Assembly (NCBI GenBank): GCA_026419335.1 | Contig: JANZZP010000032.1 | Span: 1-8,798, forward strand | Direction: 5' to 3' | Length of the DNA: 8,798 nt | Origin: Elusimicrobiales bacterium | GTDB taxonomy: Bacteria > Elusimicrobiota > Elusimicrobia > Elusimicrobiales > UBA9959 | Shown: positions 1-6,853 of the stretch, in pieces | How positions within the stretch are numbered: the stretch's first letter is position 1 | Layout: each line of letters begins with the position of its first letter | Translations under genes and position numbers: made by a program | The notes under the pieces: generated by a model | Database searches by the model: none | Seen by the model: only the letters and a program-made list of their open reading frames with translations | Told to the model about the DNA's origin: nothing

Positions 1-709
1 GATTTTTAAAACTAATTACATTGTCAAAATTTTTAATTATATTATTTATTTTATTTATTTCATTTTCAGAAGCAGCAGTATCTATTAAATCATAAACAGA
101 TTCTTTTGTTAGTTTCCAACCTGCTTTAATAATCATTATTGATACTATTATTGCAAAGGCAGGATCGATCCAATAAAAATTATAAAAAGGAAATAATTTT
201 TTTCCAAGCCATATAAACACAAGTCCAGTCATAACAGCAAAGGAAGTATATACATCTGACATAAGATGTATAGCATCTGCTTTTAAAGCTACAGATAATG
301 TTTCTGCAGATACTTTAAATAATATTTTTGAAATATATATATTTAAAATTGATGAGAATAACATTATTACAATACCAATCCCAATCATTTCAAGTGGTGT
401 TGGATAAATTATTTTTTTAATTGCTTCAAGTATTATCCATATTGCAGCTATAAATATTAAAATAGCTTCTGTAAATCCTGATATATTTTCAATTTTTTGA
501 TGTCCATATTGATGATTTATATCAGGTGGTGTTGATGATTTCTTTACTGCGAAATAAGCTATAATTGAAGCACATAAATCTATTGATGAATGAATTGCCT
601 CTGAAATAATACTTATTGCTCCTGTATAAATCCCAACTATGATTTTTAGCAATATTAACAGAGAATTTGAAACTATAGAAATTAAAGCTGCATTTATTTT
701 TTTATTCAT
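1..709 (-). CDS. Cation diffusion facilitator (CDF) metal exporter, 3' end beyond the window
   Basis: CDF transporters export divalent metals such as Zn2+ or Fe2+ from the cytoplasm in exchange for protons. I read 236 residues from an ATG at 707-709; the C-terminal cytoplasmic domain continues off the left edge. Seen: six hydrophobic segments; the transport-site motifs HxxxD in TM2 (H40, D44, inside SEAIHSSID) and HxxxD in TM5 (H148, D152, inside ADAIHLMSDV); the TM2-TM3 loop motif HQYGHQKIE (66-74); and D182-P183 at the start of TM6. Family knowledge: an HD/HD site instead of the DD/HD site of E. coli YiiP is usually linked to Zn2+ preference, so zinc is my inference. The start is forced because TM1 begins near residue 7. 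It has no SD: the bases before it are the T-tract of the terminator at 712-746, so how it is expressed is unclear. No partner gene is visible. Confidence 0.93.
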   Translation of the reverse strand, partial: MNKKINAALISIVSNSLLILLKIIVGIYTGAISIISEAIHSSIDLCASIIAYFAVKKSSTPPDINHQYGHQKIENISGFTEAILIFIAAIWIILEAIKKIIYPTPLEMIGIGIVIMLFSSILNIYISKILFKVSAETLSVALKADAIHLMSDVYTSFAVMTGLVFIWLGKKLFPFYNFYWIDPAFAIIVSIMIIKAGWKLTKESVYDLIDTAASENEINKINNIIKNFDNVISFKN

Positions 710-711
710 AA

Positions 712-746
712 ATAAAAAGCGAGATGTAACTCATCTCGCTTTTTAT
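712..746 (-). terminator. Rho-independent terminator after the ferredoxin gene
   Basis: A perfect inverted repeat with core stem GCGAGATG/CATCTCGC (719-726 and 732-739), a 5-nt loop (727-731) and flanking A and T runs that extend pairing to 15 bp. Read on the minus strand, the stem is followed by TTTTTATTT, the classic terminator form. It lies 23 bp after the ferredoxin stop and ends 2 bp before the CDF start codon. On the plus strand the second arm is also followed by T residues, so it could stop transcription both ways, although no plus-strand gene is seen to the left. Confidence 0.88.
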
Positions 747-769
747 ATCTAATTTTACTTTAATTCTTA

Positions 770-955
770 TTATTCACATTTTATTGCTTGGACTGGACAA
801 TTTTGAGAAGCAACTTTACAAGAATCCTCTGCAGATTTAGGTACCGGATTTACTTTTACTACCGCTTTATCTCCCTGCATTTCGAACACGTCAGGGCAGT
901 CATTTACACACAGTCCGCATCCTATACATAATCCTGCATCAACTGCTGCTTTCAT
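770..955 (-). CDS. Small [4Fe-4S] ferredoxin, Thermotoga type
   Basis: A soluble one-electron carrier for anaerobic metabolism, such as pyruvate:ferredoxin oxidoreductase or hydrogenase; the partner is not shown here. It has 61 residues, the normal size for single-cluster ferredoxins (about 60). Cysteines C10, C13 and C16 (CIGCGLC) and C53 (followed by P54) are the expected cluster ligands. C20 and C46 sit where Thermotoga maritima ferredoxin has a structural disulfide, so only one cluster is expected although CxxCxxCxxxCP looks like half of a two-cluster protein. C60, next to the last residue, is an extra cysteine with no role I know. An SD (AGGAGG, 960-965) lies 4 nt before the ATG. The ABC ATPase gene ends 55 bp upstream with no terminator between, so read-through from the sugar operon is possible. 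A TATAAT on the minus strand at 993-998 could give a private promoter, but I see no good -35. Confidence 0.95.
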   Translation of the reverse strand: MKAAVDAGLCIGCGLCVNDCPDVFEMQGDKAVVKVNPVPKSAEDSCKVASQNCPVQAIKCE

Positions 956-1010
956 TTTACCTCCTAAAATTATGTTTTTATATATATTTTTTATTATATA
1001 AAATTAATTT

Positions 1011-2105
1011 TCAATTTAATCTTTTTTCAGTTTGCAAATCAAAAAAATGAAGATTTGGATAATTAACTGAAAAAGACATTTTAATGCCTGGTGATGTTGA
1101 ATATGGTTTTGAAGTAGCGCAAAGTATTGTGTCTTTTGCTACTTTTATATAAATATTTTCTCTATGTCCCAATAATTCAACAACATCTACTATTCCTTCT
1201 ATCAAATTTGTTTTATCAATTTTTGATTCATCAAGTATTACATCCTCTGGCCTTATACCTAATATAATTTCTTTATTTACATAGTTAACAATATCAGGAA
1301 AAGCGAAAACTGGTATATAAAAATTAAATTCATCTTTTGAAAAATAAAATTTATCGTCTTTTATTTTTATACATCCCTTTATAAGATTAATAGTTGGAGT
1401 TCCTATAAATGAAGCAACAAATACATTTGCTGGTTTTTTATATATTTCTATAGGACTACCTTCTTGTTGTATTATTCCTTTATTCATAACAACTATTTTA
1501 CTTGCTAGTGTCATTGCTTCAATTTGATCATGTGTTACATAAATCATAGTTGTTGAGAGTTTTTGATATAGTTTAAGCAATTCAATTCTCATTTCCTCTC
1601 TTAATTTAGCATCAAGATTTGATAGCGGTTCATCAAATAAGAATACTTTAGGATGTCTTACTATTGCTCTACCTATTGCGACTCTTTGCCTCTGTCCACC
1701 TGAAAGTTGTCTTGGCATTCTGTCTAAGAGATGAGATATTTTCAATATATTTGCTGCTTCATTAACTCGTTTGTCTATTTCTTCATTGTTGATTTTTTTT
1801 AACTTAAGTGCAAAGCTCATATTTTCTTTAACAGTCATATGTGGATATAAGGCATAATCTTGAAATACCATTGCGATTTCTCTTTTTGATGGTGGTAAAT
1901 CGTTTACCTTTAAATTATCAATAAATATTTCTCCTGATGTTATTTCTTCAAGTCCAGCAAGCATTCTTAATAGTGTAGTTTTACCACATCCACTAGGTCC
2001 AACAATTACAGTAAATTCTTTATCTTTTACAGTTAAATTTAGATTTTCTAGAACTGTTATATCTTTGAATTTTTTTGTTATAGACATAAATTTAACTTCA
2101 GCCAC
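1011..2105 (-). CDS. Sugar ABC transporter ATPase, MsmX/UgpC/MalK type
   Basis: The nucleotide-binding subunit that powers the CUT1 importer encoded just upstream; it acts as a homodimer on the inner face of the membrane. At 364 residues it has normal family length. Seen in order: Walker A GPSGCGKT (36-43), Q-loop Q82, signature LSGGQ (134-138), Walker B ending in DE (158-159), D-loop SNLDAK (162-167) and switch histidine H192. A C-terminal TOBE region follows (about 235-364) with the family motif GIRPEDV (283-289). All catalytic residues are present. The start is GTG at 2103-2105, chosen because AGGAGG lies 5 nt upstream and because homologues begin MAEVKF. An overlapping ATG at 2105-2107 is in another frame and reaches a stop quickly. 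The gap to the MalG-type gene is 9 nt, and the SD overlaps that gene's stop. ATPases of this type often serve several sugar importers. The substrate cannot be read from this subunit. Confidence 0.95.
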   Translation of the reverse strand: MAEVKFMSITKKFKDITVLENLNLTVKDKEFTVIVGPSGCGKTTLLRMLAGLEEITSGEIFIDNLKVNDLPPSKREIAMVFQDYALYPHMTVKENMSFALKLKKINNEEIDKRVNEAANILKISHLLDRMPRQLSGGQRQRVAIGRAIVRHPKVFLFDEPLSNLDAKLREEMRIELLKLYQKLSTTMIYVTHDQIEAMTLASKIVVMNKGIIQQEGSPIEIYKKPANVFVASFIGTPTINLIKGCIKIKDDKFYFSKDEFNFYIPVFAFPDIVNYVNKEIILGIRPEDVILDESKIDKTNLIEGIVDVVELLGHRENIYIKVAKDTILCATSKPYSTSPGIKMSFSVNYPNLHFFDLQTEKRLN

Positions 2106-2110
2106 ATCTA

Positions 2111-2116
2111 CCTCCT
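2111..2116 (-). promoter_or_regulatory. Ribosome binding site that sets the GTG start of the ABC ATPase
   Basis: AGGAGG on the minus strand, 5 nt before the GTG at 2105. Its first two bases coincide with the last two of the upstream TAG stop (2115-2117), so termination and re-initiation happen at nearly the same spot. The sequence reads ATGTG, with an out-of-frame ATG starting 2 nt earlier; the spacing suits the GTG better. Confidence 0.75.
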
Positions 2117-2942
2117 ATCCTTTTACACTTCCAAGAGTAAGTCCTGATACAAGGTACTTTGATGTATAGAAAAATATAATTAATACTGGTATTGTTATGA
2201 GAATTGAACCTGCTGCAAACATGCCCCATTGTGTTATAAATTGTCCTTGTAACTCAAAAAGACCTAAAGTCCAAGTATAGTTTTTAGGATTATAAAGTAC
2301 AACTCTTGCAACAAGATATTCATTCCAAGCCATAGTAAAATTAAATAAAAAAGCAATACTTAATGCCGGTTTTGATAAAGGTATTATTATACGATAAAAT
2401 GCTCCAATGTCTGTTGTTCCATCAACTTTTGCTGCTTCTTCAAGAGACCTTGGTATAGTATCATAATATCCTTTGAGTATCCATATACTAAAAGGAAGGG
2501 ATGAAACTGAATAAGCGATAATCATCCCAAGATATGTATTTATTAAATTTAACTTCATAATCATAAGATATAAAGGCAAAATAAGCATACCAGCTGGAAT
2601 CATTTGAGTGAAAAGCAATAAAAAAAGTCCCCATTTTTTACCAAAGAACTTATATCTAGAAAAAGCATAAGCAGCAGATGATGCTAATATTACTCCTATA
2701 AATGATGTCGTGAGTGTTATTATAAAAGAATTGAATATCCATCTTAGAAAATAGGTTTCATTAAATAGTTTTATATATGAGATAAAGGTAGCTCCTTGCG
2801 GTATTATATTTAGTTCAGTTGAGAATATTCTATCGCCTGGTCTTATTGATACTGAAAATATTCTTACCAGCGGGAATGTTGTTATTATTACAGAGACAAC
2901 AAGAATAATATGAATTAATGTTAATCTAATATATTTTTTCAT
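2115..2942 (-). CDS. Carbohydrate ABC transporter permease, MalG type
   Basis: One of two membrane subunits forming the channel of a CUT1 sugar importer. It has 275 residues, the usual size, with six predicted membrane helices (about 8-30, 72-95, 106-130, 137-157, 190-210 and 243-263). The cytoplasmic EAA loop that docks on the ATPase is clear: EEAAKVDG (168-175), then the conserved I187-P188. The C-terminus VSGLTLGSVKG (265-275) is the usual end of MalG-like permeases. The ATG overlaps the TGA stop of the MalF-type gene (ATGA, 4 nt), which implies translational coupling. Only a weak GAAG precedes the start. It pairs with the MalF-type protein upstream and the ATPase downstream. Confidence 0.95.
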   Translation of the reverse strand: MKKYIRLTLIHIILVVSVIITTFPLVRIFSVSIRPGDRIFSTELNIIPQGATFISYIKLFNETYFLRWIFNSFIITLTTSFIGVILASSAAYAFSRYKFFGKKWGLFLLLFTQMIPAGMLILPLYLMIMKLNLINTYLGMIIAYSVSSLPFSIWILKGYYDTIPRSLEEAAKVDGTTDIGAFYRIIIPLSKPALSIAFLFNFTMAWNEYLVARVVLYNPKNYTWTLGLFELQGQFITQWGMFAAGSILITIPVLIIFFYTSKYLVSGLTLGSVKG

Positions 2943-4120
2943 GTTTCTTCATTTTTTGTTGACATTATCTTAGAATATATCATCGTTATAATAAAAAGGA
3001 TTAAAAATACTATCATTGCAAATGCTGCGGAATAGCTATATCTATTGTATACAAATGCCGCTTTATATAAAGCAGATACTAATATGTCAGCTCTTTCTGT
3101 CCCACCTGCTTGTCCTGTAACTAGATATATAACATTTATATTGTTAAATGTCCATATAGTTCCAAGCGTTATTGCGGGAAGAAGAACAGGTTTAATCAAA
3201 GGAAGAGTTATGTATTTTAATTTTTGAAAATATCCTGCTCCGTCTATAGAAGCAGCATCATAGTAAGATTGAGATATTGATTGAAGCCCACCAAGAATAA
3301 CAACCATCATAAATGGTATTCCAAGCCATATATTTATTAAGGTACACGTTAAAAGAGGATGATCGCTTAACCAGTTTAATGGTCCTATACCAATTTTTGC
3401 CAGAATAGGAAATGTTTGTTGGATTTTTGAGAGAAATATGTTTATAAAACCATATTGTGAATGAAATTCACCCCTTAATGCTAATACTGCTATAACTTGA
3501 GGCATTGCCCATGGAATTACTAAAAACGTCCTGTATATTCCTTTTGTCTTTTTGGTTTCTATAAGGAGAAGTGCTAATATAAAACCGCCTAAAACATGAA
3601 AAAAAACATTTGAGAAAGTCCATAGGAGTGTTCTTAAAAAAAGTTTTATAAAGGTAGTTTCACTTAAAGGAGGTAATTTAAAAACATTAATATAATTCTT
3701 CAACCATACAAAATCAATATAACCATTTTCTTTCCATTTAAGTATCGTGGTTAATTTAAGATCTGTAAATGAAAGATATATTTCAAAAAAGAATGGATAA
3801 AATAATAATAATCCTAGTCCTATGAAAGCTGGAGCAATTAAAAGATATGGAAGGTAGTTGAATCCTTTTAATAATTTATTTGATATAAGAAATAATATTA
3901 TTTCTATTAAGACAAAATATAGTAAAATTTTTAAATTAAAGATATTTAAAGATTTAGTTATCAAAACAAAAAATAAAATTGAAGAAAATGATATAATTAA
4001 AAGTTTTTTAAATTGATAGTATTTTAAATGTAAATAAAGGTAAATTTCAATCAAAATAAATGAAAATATTACCAAAACAACAAAACTACTAACCTCAAAT
4101 GTAGCAAGTATATAATCCAT
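2939..4120 (-). CDS. Carbohydrate ABC transporter permease, MalF type, with N-terminal membrane extension
   Basis: The second channel subunit of the sugar importer. Most CUT1 MalF-type permeases have about 290-310 residues; this one has 393. The core starts near residue 91 (YLLIAPAFIGLG is a typical first-helix sequence) and includes the EAA loop YYDAASIDGAG (286-296) with L306-P307. The first 90 residues add about three hydrophobic helices (roughly 9-31, 39-55 and 64-81). E. coli MalF also has extra N-terminal helices, so the extension may be similar, but I see no sequence match. Between the core helices, residues about 220-255 make a modest loop, far smaller than the MalF P2 domain. The start follows the lipoprotein stop by 5 nt and has no real SD, so coupling to upstream translation is likely. 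A start nearer residue 91 would give normal length, but I see no SD for one and the extension is open and strongly hydrophobic. Confidence 0.92.
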   Translation of the reverse strand: MDYILATFEVSSFVVLVIFSFILIEIYLYLHLKYYQFKKLLIISFSSILFFVLITKSLNIFNLKILLYFVLIEIILFLISNKLLKGFNYLPYLLIAPAFIGLGLLLFYPFFFEIYLSFTDLKLTTILKWKENGYIDFVWLKNYINVFKLPPLSETTFIKLFLRTLLWTFSNVFFHVLGGFILALLLIETKKTKGIYRTFLVIPWAMPQVIAVLALRGEFHSQYGFINIFLSKIQQTFPILAKIGIGPLNWLSDHPLLTCTLINIWLGIPFMMVVILGGLQSISQSYYDAASIDGAGYFQKLKYITLPLIKPVLLPAITLGTIWTFNNINVIYLVTGQAGGTERADILVSALYKAAFVYNRYSYSAAFAMIVFLILFIITMIYSKIMSTKNEET

Positions 4121-4125
4121 GATTC

Positions 4126-5364
4126 TTATCTATCCATTTCTTCAATTTTTCTTTCAACTTCTTTTTGTATTTTTATAACTGCCTCTTCAACTGTAATCTT
4201 ATTTGTCATAACAAGACCTTGATAATTTCTAAGAGTATCCCATATTGCTCTCATCTCCCATGCCATAGGCATCGGTTTACCTTTAAGTATTTGTTCCATA
4301 GAAATTTTTGCTATTTTATCTGAGGTAATTTCTTTCGAATATGCTGCTTCAGTTAATGCTGGAAGTCTTTTTAATTCTTTAAACTGCTTTATTTGATTCT
4401 CTTTGTTTGTATAGTACTCAATGAAATCTTTTATTATTTGAAATTTTTTTCCTGAGACTTTTGAAGATATTATAAAATATTTACCACTTATCATAGGAGT
4501 AGGATATAAAGAAGTTTTTGAGTTTTTGGGTAAAACTGCTATCATAAAATTATCTTTAAAATGATTTATATATCCTGATATTGACCAATCTCCGTTTATT
4601 ATGAACGGAACTTTTTCTTCTTTAAAAAGAGAGTCCATACAATTATAATCACATTCAGGTGGAATATATTTTAATTTAAATTTTAAATCATAATAAAATT
4701 TTAATGTTTCTATCATAGCTTGTGTATTTAGAGTAGGTTTTCTATCTTCAAGAGGCCATCCACCAAAAGAGCCAAGCCATGGCATAAGCCAAAACGGTTC
4801 TCCACCATCAAATGCAAGACAATATAGAAATTTTTTGCTTTTTTTGAATTCTTCGCATAAATTGAATAATTCCTCTGTTGTTTTGGGTGGATTTTTTATA
4901 TATTTTGTATTATACATTAACATTAAATGATTTCCATTAGATATTGGTATACCCCATACTTTTCCTTCAAGTGTAATAGCTTCAATAACAGGACGATTAT
5001 ATTTGGAAATATCAAAATCTTTTTCAACGTTTTTTATGAATCCAGCAATCGCGTAAATTCCTGCTACATCAGATGGAGATATCATTAAATCTGGTGGGAC
5101 ACCTGCAAGTGATGCTGCTTGAAATTGTTGTCTAAGGTCTTCTACTTGATAATGTGCTCTTGTAAATTTAATTTTTATGTTATTTTTTGATTCATAATAT
5201 TTGATAAAATCGTTAATCAATGAGTCTATAAAAGGAGCTATATAAGCATCTTCCATTTCCCATATTACTATATGATTTGGATCTTCTTGTTTTTTGATGC
5301 ATGAGTTAACAAATATTGCTATGGTGAGTATTGACAAAATGCATTTAAACAATTTCAAGCTCAT
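4126..5364 (-). CDS. Extracellular solute-binding lipoprotein, family 1 (sugar ABC importer)
   Basis: Captures sugar outside the inner membrane and delivers it to the permease pair encoded next. It has 412 residues, normal for the family. The N-terminus is a lipoprotein signal: basic start, hydrophobic run 9-19, then V19-N20-S21-C22, where C22 is the likely lipidated cysteine. The mature part has features of maltose-type binding proteins: PPDLMISPSDVAGIYA (90-105), the GIPISNGNHLMLMYN hinge region (138-152), NGDWSI (257-262), and a C-terminal lobe ending in a helix typical of the family (about 366-410). Position and similarity suggest an oligosaccharide of the maltose/maltodextrin or trehalose class, but this is inference; binding residues cannot be assigned safely. 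The mature protein carries several more cysteines (C170, C182, C238 and C242), with C238 and C242 close enough to pair. The ATG overlaps the TGA of the small membrane gene (ATGA), and no SD is visible. Confidence 0.93.
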   Translation of the reverse strand: MSLKLFKCILSILTIAIFVNSCIKKQEDPNHIVIWEMEDAYIAPFIDSLINDFIKYYESKNNIKIKFTRAHYQVEDLRQQFQAASLAGVPPDLMISPSDVAGIYAIAGFIKNVEKDFDISKYNRPVIEAITLEGKVWGIPISNGNHLMLMYNTKYIKNPPKTTEELFNLCEEFKKSKKFLYCLAFDGGEPFWLMPWLGSFGGWPLEDRKPTLNTQAMIETLKFYYDLKFKLKYIPPECDYNCMDSLFKEEKVPFIINGDWSISGYINHFKDNFMIAVLPKNSKTSLYPTPMISGKYFIISSKVSGKKFQIIKDFIEYYTNKENQIKQFKELKRLPALTEAAYSKEITSDKIAKISMEQILKGKPMPMAWEMRAIWDTLRNYQGLVMTNKITVEEAVIKIQKEVERKIEEMDR

Positions 5365-5564
5365 TTTTTAGAAATTCTAGCTACAGTTGCAATTAATGAA
5401 AATAGCAATGACATTTTAAATGCTGTAAACCAGCTTATTTTTTTAGCAATAAGATTTTGTTCACAAGCTCCAGGAAATATTTCTGGAATAGTCCATGCCC
5501 ATAAAAGTTTAATTATAAATATACCTGCTATGAATACTATCGTTATGATTATTATTTCTCGCAT
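5361..5564 (-). CDS. Small two-helix membrane protein leading the sugar ABC operon
   Basis: Not recognised as a named family. It has 67 residues with two hydrophobic segments (about 4-24 and 46-62) joined by a loop rich in residues that look constrained: W22, W24, P27, F30-P31-G32, W45. I have an unverified impression that loops of this kind (IPxxFPGA followed by ISWxTA) recur in small uncharacterised bacterial membrane proteins. The coding case rests on the full-length frame, the ATGA overlap with the lipoprotein gene downstream, and its place as first gene of a tight operon. The start is well fixed: an in-frame TGA lies two codons upstream. There is no SD, and a TATAAT box lies only 6 nt before the ATG, suggesting a leaderless message. 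It could be an accessory subunit of the importer, or an unrelated gene sharing the promoter. Confidence 0.75.
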   Translation of the reverse strand: MREIIIITIVFIAGIFIIKLLWAWTIPEIFPGACEQNLIAKKISWFTAFKMSLLFSLIATVARISKK

Positions 5565-5570
5565 AATTCA

Positions 5571-5576
5571 ATTATA
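5571..5576 (-). promoter_or_regulatory. Candidate -10 box for the sugar ABC operon (leaderless)
   Basis: TATAAT on the minus strand, ending 6 nt before the ATG at 5564. Transcription would start at or within about one base of the start codon, giving a leaderless mRNA; this fits the absence of an SD. No good -35 hexamer is found about 17 nt upstream (AAATTA at 5594-5599), so another sigma factor, an activator or a more distant promoter remains possible. Confidence 0.45.
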
Positions 5577-5591
5577 CAATTTTTTTATTTA

Positions 5592-5597
5592 TATAAT
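5592..5597 (+). promoter_or_regulatory. Candidate -10 box for the plus-strand transporter operon (near-leaderless)
   Basis: TATAAT ending 9 nt before the ATG at 5607, so the transcript would carry only about 2-4 untranslated bases. The gene has no SD. The -35 region falls on the opposite -10 box; the best hexamer there is TTCAAT (5567-5572) at a long 19-nt spacing. The AT-rich background makes chance TATAAT matches common, which limits confidence. Confidence 0.4.
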
Positions 5598-5606
5598 TTA
5601 TTTAAT

Positions 5607-6827
5607 ATGGTAGCGATTATAATACTTTTTGTGGTTTTTCTTTTGATAACATTAAGAAGAATAGGTAATTTAAAGTTTGAAATGTGGCAAATAATGATAG
5701 CAGGTAGTCTAATTAATATAATGAGTGGAACAATTACTATATCTGAGGCTTTTAAAATGGTAGATTGGAATATAATATTTTTCTTATTTTGTATGTTTAG
5801 TATTGGTAGTTTGCTAGAAATAAGTGGTTATCTTAATAGTTTTTATTCAAAATTATTTATCTCACGTGATCTAAATAAAAATTTTTTTATATTTGTGTTT
5901 GTATCAGGATTTCTCTCTGCATTTTTAATGAATGACACAGTAGCAATAATAATTGTTCCTCTTATTTCATATCTATCTAAAAAACATCAAATATCTACTA
6001 GACCTTTAATAATTGGAGCTGCTTTTTCTATTACTATAGGTAGTGTAATGAGTCCTATTGGAAATCCACAAAATTTTTTAATTGCTATTTCTTCTAATAT
6101 GAAAAATCCTTTTTATGTTTTTATAAAATACCTCTTTATTCCTACTATATTGAATCTTGTATTTATTTATTGGTTTATAAAATTAGTGTATAAAAGAGAA
6201 TTTTTAATAGTACAAAATAAAGAATTAAAGATTTATGTAAGAAAAAGTTATTTTTATTCCTTGTCAAAATTAACGGTTGGTTTGTTGTTAGGAATGATTA
6301 TATTAAAAATTTATCTTTCAACATATAAAATTGAGATACCTATTACCTTAATAGCAGGCGTATCTGCTATTCCTTCAGTTATCTTTAGTTTTAATCAGTT
6401 AAAAATATTTAGGAAAATAGATTGGAAAACATTAATATTTTTCATAGGTATGTTTATTATTATGCGTACGGCGTGGGAATCAGGATATATTCAAAAATTT
6501 ATTTTTAACTATGATCTGACGTCTATAAAATTTATATTTTTATTTTCGTTGATATTAAGTCAATTTATATCAAATGTTCCTTTAGTAGTATTATTTTTAC
6601 CTATATTAATTAATATGGGGTGTGGTGAAATAGAACTTATATCACTTGCCTGTGCTTCTACTATATCAGGTAACTTAACAGTATTAGGTGCTGCAAGTAA
6701 TGTTATAATAATACAGAATTTAGAATCTCGAAAGATGGAATCTATCTCCTCAATAGAGTTTATGAAGTTAGGATTACCTATTACATTAATTAACAGCATT
6801 ATATATTATATTTTTCTTTTCAATTAA
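5607..6827 (+). CDS. ArsB/NhaD/SLC13-like membrane transporter
   Basis: A polytopic permease of the ion transporter superfamily that includes arsenite pumps, NhaD antiporters and dicarboxylate carriers. It has 406 residues and about 10-11 membrane segments. The superfamily's internal duplication is visible. VDWNIIFF...SGY (52-74) matches IDWKTLIFF...SGY (271-294). SAFLMNDTVA (104-113) corresponds to SQFISNVPLV (318-327), and SPIGNPQN (149-156) to NLTVLGAASN (356-365). These paired SxxxNxP/NDT and G(N/S)xxN loops form the substrate and ion site in relatives. The substrate is not readable: arsenite, Na+/H+ exchange and organic anions are all possible. No arsR or arsC gene is nearby, which argues weakly against arsenic resistance. 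There is no SD, and the ATG lies 9 nt after a TATAAT box. The CsgG-like gene follows after 26 nt on the same strand, so the two are probably co-transcribed. Confidence 0.88.
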   Translation: MVAIIILFVVFLLITLRRIGNLKFEMWQIMIAGSLINIMSGTITISEAFKMVDWNIIFFLFCMFSIGSLLEISGYLNSFYSKLFISRDLNKNFFIFVFVSGFLSAFLMNDTVAIIIVPLISYLSKKHQISTRPLIIGAAFSITIGSVMSPIGNPQNFLIAISSNMKNPFYVFIKYLFIPTILNLVFIYWFIKLVYKREFLIVQNKELKIYVRKSYFYSLSKLTVGLLLGMIILKIYLSTYKIEIPITLIAGVSAIPSVIFSFNQLKIFRKIDWKTLIFFIGMFIIMRTAWESGYIQKFIFNYDLTSIKFIFLFSLILSQFISNVPLVVLFLPILINMGCGEIELISLACASTISGNLTVLGAASNVIIIQNLESRKMESISSIEFMKLGLPITLINSIIYYIFLFN

Positions 6828-6843
6828 TATATAATATTCTAAT

Positions 6844-6849
6844 AGGAGG
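6844..6849 (+). promoter_or_regulatory. Ribosome binding site of the CsgG-like gene
   Basis: AGGAGG lies 4 nt before the ATG at 6854 and fixes this start. It contrasts with the SD-less gene just upstream, showing that the organism does use strong SD sites for internal operon genes. A TATAAT at 6830-6835 might add an internal promoter, but without a recognisable -35. Confidence 0.8.
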
Positions 6850-6853
6850 ATTA

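Noticed and set aside
993..1014. TTGAAA and TATAAT as a ferredoxin promoter
   Set aside because: The spacing is only 10 nt, too short for a sigma-70 promoter; in such AT-rich DNA the -10 match alone is weak evidence.
3045..3227. A 60-codon open frame on the plus strand
   Set aside because: It lies wholly inside the MalF-type permease gene on the opposite strand, has no SD, and its translation shows no domain or membrane pattern; the minus-strand frame is clearly the real gene.
6560..6799. A 79-codon open frame on the minus strand
   Set aside because: It is antisense to conserved loops of the ArsB/SLC13-like transporter (SNVP and GAASN motifs), which explain the sequence fully; no SD or family resemblance.
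5607..6827. Arsenic resistance operon
   Set aside because: The transporter resembles ArsB-type proteins, but there is no arsR, arsC, arsA or related gene nearby, and the same fold serves other substrates.
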